Positions 1-8,342 of a DNA stretch of 48,996 nt are shown here, in pieces. This stretch comes from Acidobacteriota bacterium (GTDB lineage Bacteria > Acidobacteriota > Terriglobia > Bryobacterales > Bryobacteraceae): positions 1 to 48,996 of the forward strand of contig JANXLY010000366.1 of the NCBI GenBank assembly GCA_025354885.1. The letters are read 5' to 3'. Below the pieces are notes generated by a model. The model saw nothing but the letters and a program-made list of their open reading frames with translations. It made no database searches and had not been told where the DNA came from. Within the stretch, counting starts at the first letter, position 1, and the number at the start of each line of letters is the position of its first letter. The translations under genes and the position numbers were made by a program.

Positions 1-434
1 CCTCCGTGTGACTTGGGCACTCTATCACGTTGGAAAACAGCTTCCGGAAATAGTTTACACAAAACTCTTGACACTACCTTGCGTTGGCCTGATTGGCCAG
101 AATTTGTGCTGCGGATGGCATGATGTTTATTCCTTTTCGACTGTACTGCTTTCTAGTGAAGGAACGTAGGTCGCCCTCCGGTAGAGAAGCTAGCAGTCGA
201 GGTGGCGGAAACGAAGCGTGGGTTCGCAGAAGTCGTTGAAATCAGAGGAAATAAAAAAGAAAATTTCCTGTCACCATGGATTCCAACCCTCTCCAGTTGA
301 TCCGATGGAATTGATGATGCTGATGAAAGAACTACGAGCGTCGATCTGAAGATTCCGTTCCGGAGTCTGAAATGGGGATCTCCGTCAGAATTGAAAACGC
401 AACTCGAATATCGCGGGAGCCTTAGACTAAAACC
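1..434. other. Gene-free leading stretch
   Basis: No open frame with coding character is visible on either strand. A TTGACA hexamer lies at 68-73 but no good -10 follows at 16-18 bases. The composition is more A/T-rich than the rest of the window. The stretch ends just before hicB and may hold its promoter; TAGACT at 423-428 is a weak -10 candidate. Confidence 0.5.
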
Positions 435-638
435 ATGAAATTTCGCATTGTGCTGGAGTTTGATGCCGATGCCGACAGCTACTCAGCGGTTTGCCCTGAA
501 TTACCCGGATGCGCTTCGGCAGGACTTAACGAGGAGGAAGCGCGGGCCAACATCGAAGAAGCGATCCGGTCATACCTCAGCCCCAGTGAGATTTCTTTAT
601 CCGAAACCGCCAAATTAGCCGAGGTTAGTATTGTGTGA
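435..638 (+). CDS. hicB: HicB-like antitoxin
   Basis: This 67-residue protein has the short HicB partial RNase H fold: an N-terminal strand (KFRIVLEFDAD), then YSAVCPELPGCASAGLNEEE, the hallmark of the family, and a helix in which AxxNIEEAI is recognisable. HicB antitoxins bind and neutralise the HicA mRNA interferase and often autorepress the operon. This one lacks an obvious C-terminal DNA-binding domain, as in the short subfamily. The stop codon overlaps the start of the next gene by 8 bases, so the two are translationally coupled. Family assignment is firm; regulation is inferred. Confidence 0.85.
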   Translation: MKFRIVLEFDADADSYSAVCPELPGCASAGLNEEEARANIEEAIRSYLSPSEISLSETAKLAEVSIV

Positions 639-1008
639 ACGAGGCACACCACGTCTAAGCGCCGAGCAAGTGGTCCGCGTCCTGAAGCAGCATGCTATTG
701 CGGTGGTTGGACAGTCTGGGAGTCACCAGAAGTGGCGTAACGACTCAACAGGGAAACAGGTGATAGTGGCCTATCGCCGAGGCCGAATTCTGCCGCTCGG
801 CACTTTGAAGTCGATTCGCCGACCTGCCGGTAGAAGCAGCGGAGATTTTGACGGTGCCACGGATTTGGAGATGATTGCCTTATTTGCGACGGAGAAGTGG
901 CCACAACGGCTCAAGTTGAAGCCAATCCTTGTTTTCTGCGGACTGATTTTGCGCAGAGATGCAATTCGCCTCGGCCACGTAGAATGCGCCGAGGCGGGTC
1001 GTGTTTGA
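631..1008 (+). CDS. hicA: HicA-like mRNA interferase with extended C-terminus
   Basis: The first 70 or so residues match HicA toxins: a dsRBD-like fold starting RLSAEQVVRVLKQHAI, the catalytic-His segment VGQSGSHQKW, and LPLGTLKSIRRPAG. HicA cleaves mRNA and is held inactive by HicB. The start is TTG at 631, preceded by GAGG at 621-624 with 6 bases spacing and overlapping hicB. HicA proteins normally end about 10 residues after the TLKSI segment. Here the frame continues for about 45 residues without family resemblance, through a strong hairpin at 967-996. The normal stop has probably been lost, or the gene is decaying. Toxicity cannot be judged from sequence. Confidence 0.7.
   Translation: MCERGTPRLSAEQVVRVLKQHAIAVVGQSGSHQKWRNDSTGKQVIVAYRRGRILPLGTLKSIRRPAGRSSGDFDGATDLEMIALFATEKWPQRLKLKPILVFCGLILRRDAIRLGHVECAEAGRV
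967..996. repeat. Strong inverted repeat, 9-bp arms
   Basis: CGCCTCGGC at 967-975 pairs perfectly with GCCGAGGCG at 988-996 around a 12-base loop. It lies between convergent genes, inside the unusual 3' extension of hicA and 34 bases before the end of the DUF3303-like gene. There is no T-run on either side, so it is not a classical intrinsic terminator, but it may still end or stabilise transcripts. Confidence 0.6.
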
Positions 1009-1029
1009 GCGAGTTGGTGCTACAGACTA

Positions 1030-1344
1030 CTATTTAGCGGCCAATCCGTCACGCCAGGCCATTGCCTCCAGTTCGGCTTTGACCGCGTCCATGACAGGGA
1101 CTACGGCACGGGCTTGAACCTCAAATGAGGGGAACAGAGTGCAGAATCCGTGAACCGTCAACGGATCAGCGCATTCTGCCAGCAGGTAGCCTCCCCAATC
1201 TCCCACGCGTACAACGAAGCACAAAATTTTGAAATCGGCAGGTGCCTTCCATTGACCAAACACTTCAAGGATGCGCTTTTGGGCATTCTCGTATTCCGTC
1301 GGCGAACCTTGGGTCCGCTCATTCCAGGTGATCATGTATTGCAT
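1030..1344 (-). CDS. DUF3303-like small protein
   Basis: This 104-residue protein begins MQYMITWNER and continues with a ferredoxin-like alpha/beta pattern and the segment VVRVGDWGGYLLAEC, features of the DUF3303 family (dimeric alpha-beta barrel-like, function unknown). The start is ATG at 1344, preceded on the minus strand by AGAGGAG, a good ribosome-binding site. The frame stays open upstream for about 100 codons, but that part lacks family resemblance and runs into the divergent amidohydrolase. It is convergent with hicA, 21 bases away. No signal peptide or metal motif is visible. The biochemical role is unknown. Confidence 0.75.
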   Translation of the reverse strand: MQYMITWNERTQGSPTEYENAQKRILEVFGQWKAPADFKILCFVVRVGDWGGYLLAECADPLTVHGFCTLFPSFEVQARAVVPVMDAVKAELEAMAWRDGLAAK

Positions 1345-1460
1345 GTCGTCTCCTCTTTTCCATTGATCTGCCAGCATACAGCGAGCCAATTCTATGTCAA
1401 ATGCAGTGGTTCTGATTGAAGGCTTCGGTCGGACGGCAAGGCGGCAGGCTGGGAAGTAGC

Positions 1461-1466
1461 TACAAT
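1461..1466 (+). promoter_or_regulatory. Possible -10 box of a leaderless transcript
   Basis: TACAAT matches five of six positions of TATAAT and ends 8 bases before the amidohydrolase ATG. No Shine-Dalgarno sequence is visible in that gap. A -10 at this distance would place the transcription start at or next to the start codon. No convincing -35 is seen. Confidence 0.35.
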
Positions 1467-1474
1467 CAGTCACC

Positions 1475-2737
1475 ATGAAATACAGCGTTGTATTCTGCCT
1501 CGTCTTATTCTCCAGTTGTGCGAAGCAATCGCTCTCCCAAGTTGATCCTGAAGTGGCGGCGGAAATTGCCAAGATCAAGGTGATTGACAACCACGCGCAT
1601 CCGGTGCGGCCGACTGCGGCGGGCGAGGCCCCAGACAAGGACTACGATGCGCTGCCGGTGGAGAATCTGGAGGCAGCAACGGACCCAGTGCGATTCCGGC
1701 ACAACGGGAATCCTGTGATCGGCAGGGCGTCTCAAGCGATGTTTCAGGGAGACAAAGCCGGTGCGTTTAAAACCTGGGGCGCCAATTACGCCGCAACCGT
1801 TCTCGATCGGGCCGGCATTGATCGTATGGTGGCGAATCGAGTGTCCATGGGTGCGGGCCTGCCTGAGAGTCGCTTTCTTTGGGCTGCTTATGCAGACGCG
1901 CTCATGTATCCGTTTGCGACTGGTGCGCTGGCCGTGAATTCTGATCGCAAATTGTTCTTCGAACTTGAGGCAAAGCTTCAGGAGCAGTATCGGAAAGAGT
2001 CGGGCTCGAAGGCGAGATCGCTCGAAGAGTATCTGAGCCAAGTCGTAACTTCGACGCTCGAGCGTCATAAAAAGGGCGGTGCTATCGGCGAAAAATTTGA
2101 GATGGCGTATCTGCGCTCACTGGCTGTTGGCAATCCGTCGCGAGCAGAGGCGGAGCGCGTGTGGAAGGCAGCTGCGACCCATCCTGCGGACTATCGCATT
2201 TTGCAGGATTTTCTATTTCGCTACATTGCGGCAGAGTGCGGCCGCCTGGGCATGGCGGTCCATATCCACACCGGCATGGGTGGCGGCGGATACTTCGATA
2301 TGGCAGGTTCGAATCCCGCTCATCTCGAAACTCTGTTCAACGATCCGGCGCTACGCAAAACCAATTTTGTGATGCTGCATGGAGGGTGGCCCTATTCGAG
2401 AGAGGCCGCAGGGCTGCTTACCAAGCCAAATGCCTACATCGATACGTCCGTGCAGGGACTGATTCTGGCCCAATCCAACGTCGCAGGGAATTTGCGTGAG
2501 TGGCTTGAACTCGCACCTGAAAAAGTTCTTTTCGGGACTGACGCCTATCCCATGGCGCCAGACGCCGGGATGGGGTGGGAAGAAACGGCATGGGCTTCGA
2601 CCGAGGTGATCCGTCAGGCTCTTGGACTGGCACTCACTGCCATGGTGAACGAAGGTAGTGTCTCCCGCCAGCGGGCAGTCGAAATCGCCCGCCTCGTGCT
2701 TCGTGAAAACGCTGTCAGGCTCTACGGCCTCAAATGA
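1475..2737 (+). CDS. Exported amidohydrolase family protein
   Basis: A 420-residue TIM-barrel metal hydrolase of the amidohydrolase 2 type. The first metal pair is in IDNHAHP (His40, His42). Further candidate ligands lie in MAVHIHTG, VMLHGGWPY and the late Asp in LFGTDAYP. Related domains are found in glutamine-synthetase-linked amidohydrolases and in decarboxylase-like enzymes, so the substrate is not predictable. The N-terminus is hydrophobic and ends LFSSC, giving a possible lipoprotein cleavage at Cys15, although the lipobox is imperfect. No Shine-Dalgarno is seen. It ends 15 bases before the convergent LysR gene. Confidence 0.8.
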   Translation: MKYSVVFCLVLFSSCAKQSLSQVDPEVAAEIAKIKVIDNHAHPVRPTAAGEAPDKDYDALPVENLEAATDPVRFRHNGNPVIGRASQAMFQGDKAGAFKTWGANYAATVLDRAGIDRMVANRVSMGAGLPESRFLWAAYADALMYPFATGALAVNSDRKLFFELEAKLQEQYRKESGSKARSLEEYLSQVVTSTLERHKKGGAIGEKFEMAYLRSLAVGNPSRAEAERVWKAAATHPADYRILQDFLFRYIAAECGRLGMAVHIHTGMGGGGYFDMAGSNPAHLETLFNDPALRKTNFVMLHGGWPYSREAAGLLTKPNAYIDTSVQGLILAQSNVAGNLREWLELAPEKVLFGTDAYPMAPDAGMGWEETAWASTEVIRQALGLALTAMVNEGSVSRQRAVEIARLVLRENAVRLYGLK

Positions 2738-2752
2738 TTCGAAGGCTCAAGC

Positions 2753-3652
2753 TCAGGGCGCGTCGGTAGTCTCCTGCAACATGGCGAGGAAGGCTTTTGC
2801 TGCAAGATTCATTTTGGCGTTGCGGCGGTGAATAATGCCGAGAGGGCGGATGAGGCTGGGGCTGAGTTCGGCGACGCGGATTTTGCCTTCTTCCACTTCT
2901 TTCTCGACTACCGGAAAGGGGACGATACTGACTCCGCTGCCGAGGATGACCGCTTCTTTGATCATCTGCAGATTGTCGAAGTGCATCGTGACGTCCACTT
3001 GTACACCGTGCTCCTTGAGATAGGCGTCGATGTCTTTGCGGATCGGCAGGTCTTCGTCGAAGGCAACGAAGGCCAGACTATCGAGACGGGCCGGAGTGAC
3101 GCGCTTCATCGTTGCGAGAGGGTGGCCTGGATACATGGCGAGAACCATTCGCTCTTTCCGCCAGGGGAGGGCTGTGATTTCGCGATTGGATAAGGGGTAG
3201 CTGATGAGGCCGATGTCGGCACGTTCTTCACGGACCGACTCATAGACCTTTTCGGGACGCAGATATTCTACTTTGAGATGCGCATCGCGATAGCGGGTCT
3301 TGAACTCATCCTCAAGCCGGTGCATCTTGGAGAGGCCGACCGAATAGATGGAGGCGACGCGAACTTCGCCGCTGGTGGAGCGCTTGAGTTCGTCGAGTTC
3401 TGTTTCGAATTCCGTTTTCTTGCGGAGAACTTCGCGGCAGAATTCGAGGTAGGCCTGGCCGGCTGGAGTGATGCGGATGGGACGCGTGCTGCGATTCATC
3501 AAGTCGATGCCGAAGGTCTTCTCCAGTTCCTGTAAATGCTGACTTGCAGCGCTTTGACTGACCTTGTTGAGAAGGGCTCCACGACTGACGCTCCGGCTTT
3601 GCGCGATGTCCCGAAATAACCGCATGTGTTCCAACTGCACGAGCCTGAGCAT
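2753..3652 (-). CDS. LysR-type regulator, probable regulator of gltBD
   Basis: A 299-residue LysR-type transcription factor. The winged HTH occupies roughly residues 6-65, including SRGALLNKVSQSAASQHLQE and the wing NRSTRPIRITPAG. The effector-binding PBP-like domain spans about 90-290. It is divergent from gltB with 91 bases between the start codons, the same arrangement as gltC-gltA in Bacillus, so control of glutamate synthase is a reasonable inference. The dyad at 3666-3685 overlaps a TATACT on its own strand (3676-3671), which would allow autorepression. The effector is unknown. A few residues at the N-terminus are uncertain because a downstream ATG (MRLFRDIA) is also possible. Confidence 0.85.
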   Translation of the reverse strand: MLRLVQLEHMRLFRDIAQSRSVSRGALLNKVSQSAASQHLQELEKTFGIDLMNRSTRPIRITPAGQAYLEFCREVLRKKTEFETELDELKRSTSGEVRVASIYSVGLSKMHRLEDEFKTRYRDAHLKVEYLRPEKVYESVREERADIGLISYPLSNREITALPWRKERMVLAMYPGHPLATMKRVTPARLDSLAFVAFDEDLPIRKDIDAYLKEHGVQVDVTMHFDNLQMIKEAVILGSGVSIVPFPVVEKEVEEGKIRVAELSPSLIRPLGIIHRRNAKMNLAAKAFLAMLQETTDAP

Positions 3653-3665
3653 AGCATAACCAGTT

Positions 3666-3685
3666 CTAATAGTATAGTGAATTAG
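3666..3685. promoter_or_regulatory. Candidate LysR operator dyad
   Basis: CTAAT at 3666-3670 and ATTAG at 3681-3685 form an inverted repeat with a 10-base A/T-rich spacer. This resembles the T-N11-A dyads bound by LysR proteins. It is centred about 53 bases upstream of the predicted gltB transcription start and covers the likely -10 of the divergent lysR gene. Confidence 0.5.
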
Positions 3686-3693
3686 TTTCAGCT

Positions 3694-3722
3694 TGCCTAA
3701 TGGCAGGGAATGTCGCTATACT
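3694..3722 (+). promoter_or_regulatory. Predicted housekeeping promoter of gltBD
   Basis: TTGCCT at 3694-3699 and TATACT at 3717-3722 are separated by exactly 17 bases. The predicted start of transcription is near 3729, just ahead of the GGAG ribosome-binding site at 3732-3735. The -10 matches five of six consensus positions and the -35 matches four of six, which fits an activator-dependent promoter. Confidence 0.6.
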
Positions 3723-3743
3723 CATCCAATCCGGAGTGTAATT

Positions 3744-6700
3744 ATGACCGACGTTTCCAATTCCGCCATGCTGCGGGGACTGCCTGATTCTCAAGGCCTT
3801 TACGATGCGGCGCAAGAGCGCGACGCATGCGGAATGGGCTTTGTTGCGAATATCAAAGGCGAGAAATCGCACGACATTATCCAGAAGGGGATTCAGATTC
3901 TGATCAATCTGACGCACCGCGGTTCTTGTGGCTGCGACCCCGATACCGGGGATGGCGCGGGGATTCTCATTCAGATCCCCCACAAATTTTTTGTGAGGGA
4001 ATGTTTGGAGTTGGGATTTACGCTGCCGAAGGCTGGCGAGTATGGCGTCGGGATGGTTTTTTTGCCGGTGCAGCGGACGCAGCGGTTGCAGTGTGAGGGG
4101 ATTATTGAGCGGGTTGTTCGTGAAGAGGGGATGACGGTTTTGGGCTGGCGGGATACGCCAATTGACGCGAATGCCATCGGACGGCTGGCGCGGGATTCAC
4201 AGCCATATATCCAGCAGATTTTTATCGGCTGCCCCGAGAGCATGACGGAAGATGAGTTGGAGCGGCGCCTCTATTCCGTTCGGAAGCGAACCGAAAATGA
4301 AATTGCGAATTCGGGGATTCGGGATCGCGACTTTTTTTATCTGCCTTCGCTGTCTTGCCGAACGATCATCTACAAGGGTTTGCTGCTGGCTCCGCAGATC
4401 GCGAATTTTTACAAGGAACTGAAGGACCCGGATGTGGCGAGTGCGCTGTGTCTGGTGCATCAGCGGTTTTCGACCAATACCTTTCCGACCTGGCAGCTTG
4501 CACACCCGTTTCGCTATATGTGTCACAACGGTGAAATCAACACAGTGCGGGGCAACATCAGCTGGATGCATGCGCGGCAATCTGTGCTCGCGAGCGACCG
4601 CTTTGGAGATTTGAAGCGGCTGTTCCCGATCGTGACGCCGAATGGAAGCGACTCTGCTTCGCTCGATAACGTAGTTGAGTTTTTGACTCTGGGTGGTCGC
4701 GAATTGCCACATGTGATGGCGATGCTGATGCCGGAAGCTTGGGATCACGATGTGGCGATGGAGCCGTCGAAGAAAGCATTTTATGAGTATCATGCTTCGC
4801 TGATGGAGCCATGGGATGGTCCTGCGGCGGTTGCGTTTACCGATGGCCGGCTGATTGGAGCGACGCTTGATCGCAATGGACTGCGACCGGCACGTTACAT
4901 GGTGACGCATGACGGATTGCTGATCATGGCTTCTGAAACCGGAGTGTTGCCGGTGAAGCCGGAAGAGATCAAATACAAAGGACGACTGCAGCCGGGCAAG
5001 ATGCTCCTGGCGGATCTGGCGGCAGGACGCATTGTTCCGGATGAAGAAATAAAGCAGCGGCTTTCGCACAAACAGCCCTATCGCGAGTGGTTGGATAAAC
5101 AGCAGATCACTCTCGATCGACTGCCTGCGCCACCTCGCTGGCACGAGACGGATTTTCACACGATTCTAGAACGGCAACGGGCCTTTGGATATACCGAAGA
5201 AGATCTGCGCATGATCATGCTGCCCATGGCTGGTGGTGGTGAGGAGCCGATTGGATCGATGGGAACTGATACGCCGCTGGCGTGTCTGAGCGACAAGCCA
5301 CAGCCATTGTTCAACTACTTCAAGCAACTGTTCGCGCAGGTGACAAATCCGCCGATCGATCCGATTCGCGAAGACCTGGTGATGTCGCTGACGAGTTACA
5401 TCGGCAGCGAGCGGAACATTCTTGAGGAGACGCCGGAGCACTGCCATACGCTGAAGCTGAAGCATCCGGTACTGACGAATCACTATCTTGAGCAATTGAG
5501 GAATGTGCGCTGGGGTGAGTTTCTGGCGACTACTTTGCCAACGCTTTTTGATGCGGCAGGATCGGAACAGGATCTGGAAGAGGCACTGGACAAGCTTTGC
5601 CGCAGGGCTTCGCAGGCGATCCAGAAGGGTTATCGACTGCTGATTTTGAGCGACCGAGGGGTGGATCAAAACTCTGCTCCGATTCCCTCGCTGCTCGCAC
5701 TGACGGCAGTTCACAACCATCTGGTACGTGAGGGTACGCGTTCGCAGGTTGCGTTGATTGTTGAGTCGGGTGAGCCACGGGAGATCATGCACTTTGCCTT
5801 GTTGATCGGCTACGGGGCAAGCGCGGTGAATCCGTATCTCGCTATCGAGACGCTGGAGGATATGGCGCGGAAGAACATGCTGCCCGACGGAGTGACATTT
5901 GAGAAAGCGCTCAGCAACTTTAAGAAGGCGGTTGGCAAAGGCTTGCTGAAGGTGTGCTCGAAGATGGGCATCTCGACGCTGCAGTCGTATCGCGGCGCGC
6001 AGATCTTTGAAGCAATCGGTTTGAACAGCGCGTTCGTGAAAAAGTACTTCACGGGTACGTCGACGAAGATCGAAGGGATTGGCCTTGAAGTGATTGCACG
6101 CGAGGCAAAGATGAAGCACGACTTTGCCTACCGTCCCATGAATACTTTTTCGGCCGACCTCGACCAGGGTGGAAATTATCACTTCCGCGTGAATGGCGAG
6201 TTTCATTCAGTAAATCCCGATTCGGTGTCGAAGCTGCAGCATGCAGTACGGCAGAATAACTTTGCCACTTTTGAAGATTATGCCCGGACGATCGATCAAC
6301 AGAATAAACATCTTTGCACTCTGCGCGGGCTAATGGACTTCAAGTTTGCGGCGACGCCACTGTCGATCGATGAGGTGGAGCCGGCTACGGAAATCGTGAG
6401 GCGCTTTGCAACCGGGGCGATGAGCTTCGGCAGCATCTCGAAGGAAGCGCATGAGACGATCGCGATTGCAATGAACCGGATCGGCGGTCGCTCGAACACG
6501 GGTGAAGGCGGCGAGGACCCGGCGAGATATCTGAAGGAGCCGAATGGCGACTTCAAGCGCAGCGCGATTAAGCAGGTGGCGAGCGGGCGCTTTGGCGTTA
6601 CGACTGAATACCTGGTCAATGCAGAAGAATTGCAGATCAAAGTGGCGCAGGGTGCGAAGCCCGGCGAGGGTGGACAACTGCCCGGCCACAAGGTAGACGA

Positions 6701-8342
6701 GAATATTGCACGGGTACGATTTGCAGTACCGGGAGTCAGTTTGATCTCACCGCCTCCGCATCACGACATCTACTCGATTGAAGATTTGGCGCAACTGATT
6801 TACGACCTGAAGAATGTGAATCCGCAGGCGCGGATTTCAGTGAAGTTGGTGAGTGAAGTTGGCGTAGGCACAGTGGCGGCGGGCGTTGCAAAGGCGCATG
6901 CGGACGTGATTCTGATTTCTGGAGATACGGGCGGGACGGGCGCGAGCCCGTTGACGAGTTTGAAGCATGCGGGTTCTCCCTGGGAGCTTGGGCTTGCCGA
7001 GACGCAGCAGACACTGGTGATGAACGATCTACGAAGCCGCGTGAAGATCCAGGTGGACGGCAAACTGCAGACGGGCCGTGACGTTGCGATTGGCGCGATG
7101 CTGGGAGCAGAAGAGTTTGGATTCTCGACCATGCCGCTGATTGCGATGGGCTGCATCATGATGCGCAAGTGCCATCTGAATACCTGCCCTGTGGGTATTG
7201 CGACGCAGAATCCGGAGTTGCGAAAGAAGTTTGAAGGGACGCCGGAGAACGTCATTAACTTCTTCTTCTTTATCGCCGAACAGTTGCGGCAGATCATGGC
7301 GAAGCTGGGCTTCCGCACCGTGCAGGAAATGGTGGGTCGCGCTGATCTGCTGGAAATGCGCAAGGGCATTACGCACTGGAAGGCGAAGACGCTGAATTTT
7401 GAATCGCTGTTCTACAATCCCCCGGTGCCGCAGCGTGTATCGCGCTATTGCACCACGTCGCAAGACCACGGGCTGGATGAGGCGCTCGATTACAAGCTGA
7501 TCAGTCATGCGCGGGAAGCAATGGAACACGGCACAAAGGTGGAGTTCAAGCTGCCGATTCGCAACGTCCATCGCACGGTGGGCGCAATGCTATCAGGAGA
7601 AATCGCGAAGCGTTACGGAAACGAAGGACTGCCGCAGGATACGATCAATTTCGAATTCACGGGCAGTGCCGGGCAGAGCTTTGGAGCGTTTCTTGCTCGA
7701 GGAGTGACGATGCGTCTTGAAGGCGATGCGAACGACTATATTGGCAAGGGACTTTCTGGTGGGCGGATCATCGTTTACCCGCCGAAGAAGTCGACCTTTC
7801 TGCCGGACGAGAATATTCTGATTGGCAACACGGCCTTTTATGGTGCGACAAGTGGTGAGGCGTTTTTGAATGGCCGCGCGGGCGAGCGATTTTGCGTACG
7901 AAACTCGGGCGCGACGGCTGTTGTTGAAGGTGTTGGCGACCACGGTTGCGAATACATGACGAAGGGCCTGGTGCTTTGTCTGGGCACGACAGGGCGCAAT
8001 TTTGGAGCCGGTATGTCGGGTGGAATTGCCTATGTTTTTGACGAGACGGGACAGTTTCAGGAGAACCTCTGCAATCGTGAGAGTGTAGATCTGGACCCTG
8101 TGGAATCGCAGGAAGACATCAATACGCTGAAGCAGTTGCTCGAGCGGCACTGGACTCTGACGGACAGCCCGAAGGCACGCTGGGTGCTGGATGATTTTGG
8201 CAAGCTACTGCCGAAGTTTGTGAAGGTGTTCCCGCATGAATTCAAGCGGGTGCTTGGGGTTGCCCGCAGCGTGGCACCGGCAGAAGCAGTGATTGTCAAG
8301 ATAACGGCGAAGTCGGCGAAGCGTGAGGTGATCCATGGGTAA
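3744..8342 (+). CDS. gltB: Glutamate synthase large subunit
   Basis: The 1532-residue alpha subunit of NADPH-type glutamate synthase transfers the glutamine amide to 2-oxoglutarate in the cytoplasm. A 28-residue propeptide precedes the N-terminal nucleophile Cys29 (ERDACGMGF) of the class II glutaminase domain, about 29-430. A central domain, the FMN-binding synthase barrel (about 830-1195) and the C-terminal GXGXG beta-helix follow. The 3Fe-4S cluster cysteines are Cys1137, Cys1143 and Cys1148 (CIMMRKCHLNTC). Length is normal. The ATG at 3744 was chosen because GGAG lies 8 bases upstream and the Cys then sits at the usual distance; an upstream TTG at 3693 falls on the -35 hexamer. It overlaps gltD by 8 bases. 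Confidence 0.97.
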   Translation: MTDVSNSAMLRGLPDSQGLYDAAQERDACGMGFVANIKGEKSHDIIQKGIQILINLTHRGSCGCDPDTGDGAGILIQIPHKFFVRECLELGFTLPKAGEYGVGMVFLPVQRTQRLQCEGIIERVVREEGMTVLGWRDTPIDANAIGRLARDSQPYIQQIFIGCPESMTEDELERRLYSVRKRTENEIANSGIRDRDFFYLPSLSCRTIIYKGLLLAPQIANFYKELKDPDVASALCLVHQRFSTNTFPTWQLAHPFRYMCHNGEINTVRGNISWMHARQSVLASDRFGDLKRLFPIVTPNGSDSASLDNVVEFLTLGGRELPHVMAMLMPEAWDHDVAMEPSKKAFYEYHASLMEPWDGPAAVAFTDGRLIGATLDRNGLRPARYMVTHDGLLIMASETGVLPVKPEEIKYKGRLQPGKMLLADLAAGRIVPDEEIKQRLSHKQPYREWLDKQQITLDRLPAPPRWHETDFHTILERQRAFGYTEEDLRMIMLPMAGGGEEPIGSMGTDTPLACLSDKPQPLFNYFKQLFAQVTNPPIDPIREDLVMSLTSYIGSERNILEETPEHCHTLKLKHPVLTNHYLEQLRNVRWGEFLATTLPTLFDAAGSEQDLEEALDKLCRRASQAIQKGYRLLILSDRGVDQNSAPIPSLLALTAVHNHLVREGTRSQVALIVESGEPREIMHFALLIGYGASAVNPYLAIETLEDMARKNMLPDGVTFEKALSNFKKAVGKGLLKVCSKMGISTLQSYRGAQIFEAIGLNSAFVKKYFTGTSTKIEGIGLEVIAREAKMKHDFAYRPMNTFSADLDQGGNYHFRVNGEFHSVNPDSVSKLQHAVRQNNFATFEDYARTIDQQNKHLCTLRGLMDFKFAATPLSIDEVEPATEIVRRFATGAMSFGSISKEAHETIAIAMNRIGGRSNTGEGGEDPARYLKEPNGDFKRSAIKQVASGRFGVTTEYLVNAEELQIKVAQGAKPGEGGQLPGHKVDENIARVRFAVPGVSLISPPPHHDIYSIEDLAQLIYDLKNVNPQARISVKLVSEVGVGTVAAGVAKAHADVILISGDTGGTGASPLTSLKHAGSPWELGLAETQQTLVMNDLRSRVKIQVDGKLQTGRDVAIGAMLGAEEFGFSTMPLIAMGCIMMRKCHLNTCPVGIATQNPELRKKFEGTPENVINFFFFIAEQLRQIMAKLGFRTVQEMVGRADLLEMRKGITHWKAKTLNFESLFYNPPVPQRVSRYCTTSQDHGLDEALDYKLISHAREAMEHGTKVEFKLPIRNVHRTVGAMLSGEIAKRYGNEGLPQDTINFEFTGSAGQSFGAFLARGVTMRLEGDANDYIGKGLSGGRIIVYPPKKSTFLPDENILIGNTAFYGATSGEAFLNGRAGERFCVRNSGATAVVEGVGDHGCEYMTKGLVLCLGTTGRNFGAGMSGGIAYVFDETGQFQENLCNRESVDLDPVESQEDINTLKQLLERHWTLTDSPKARWVLDDFGKLLPKFVKVFPHEFKRVLGVARSVAPAEAVIVKITAKSAKREVIHG

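Noticed and set aside
88-102. TTGGCC direct repeat near the left edge
   Set aside because: Two copies of a short G/C palindrome, expected by chance and without an adjacent promoter.
1475-1520. A firm lipoprotein call for the amidohydrolase
   Set aside because: LFSSC departs from the usual lipobox and the signal lacks a positively charged pair, so only a tentative note was made.
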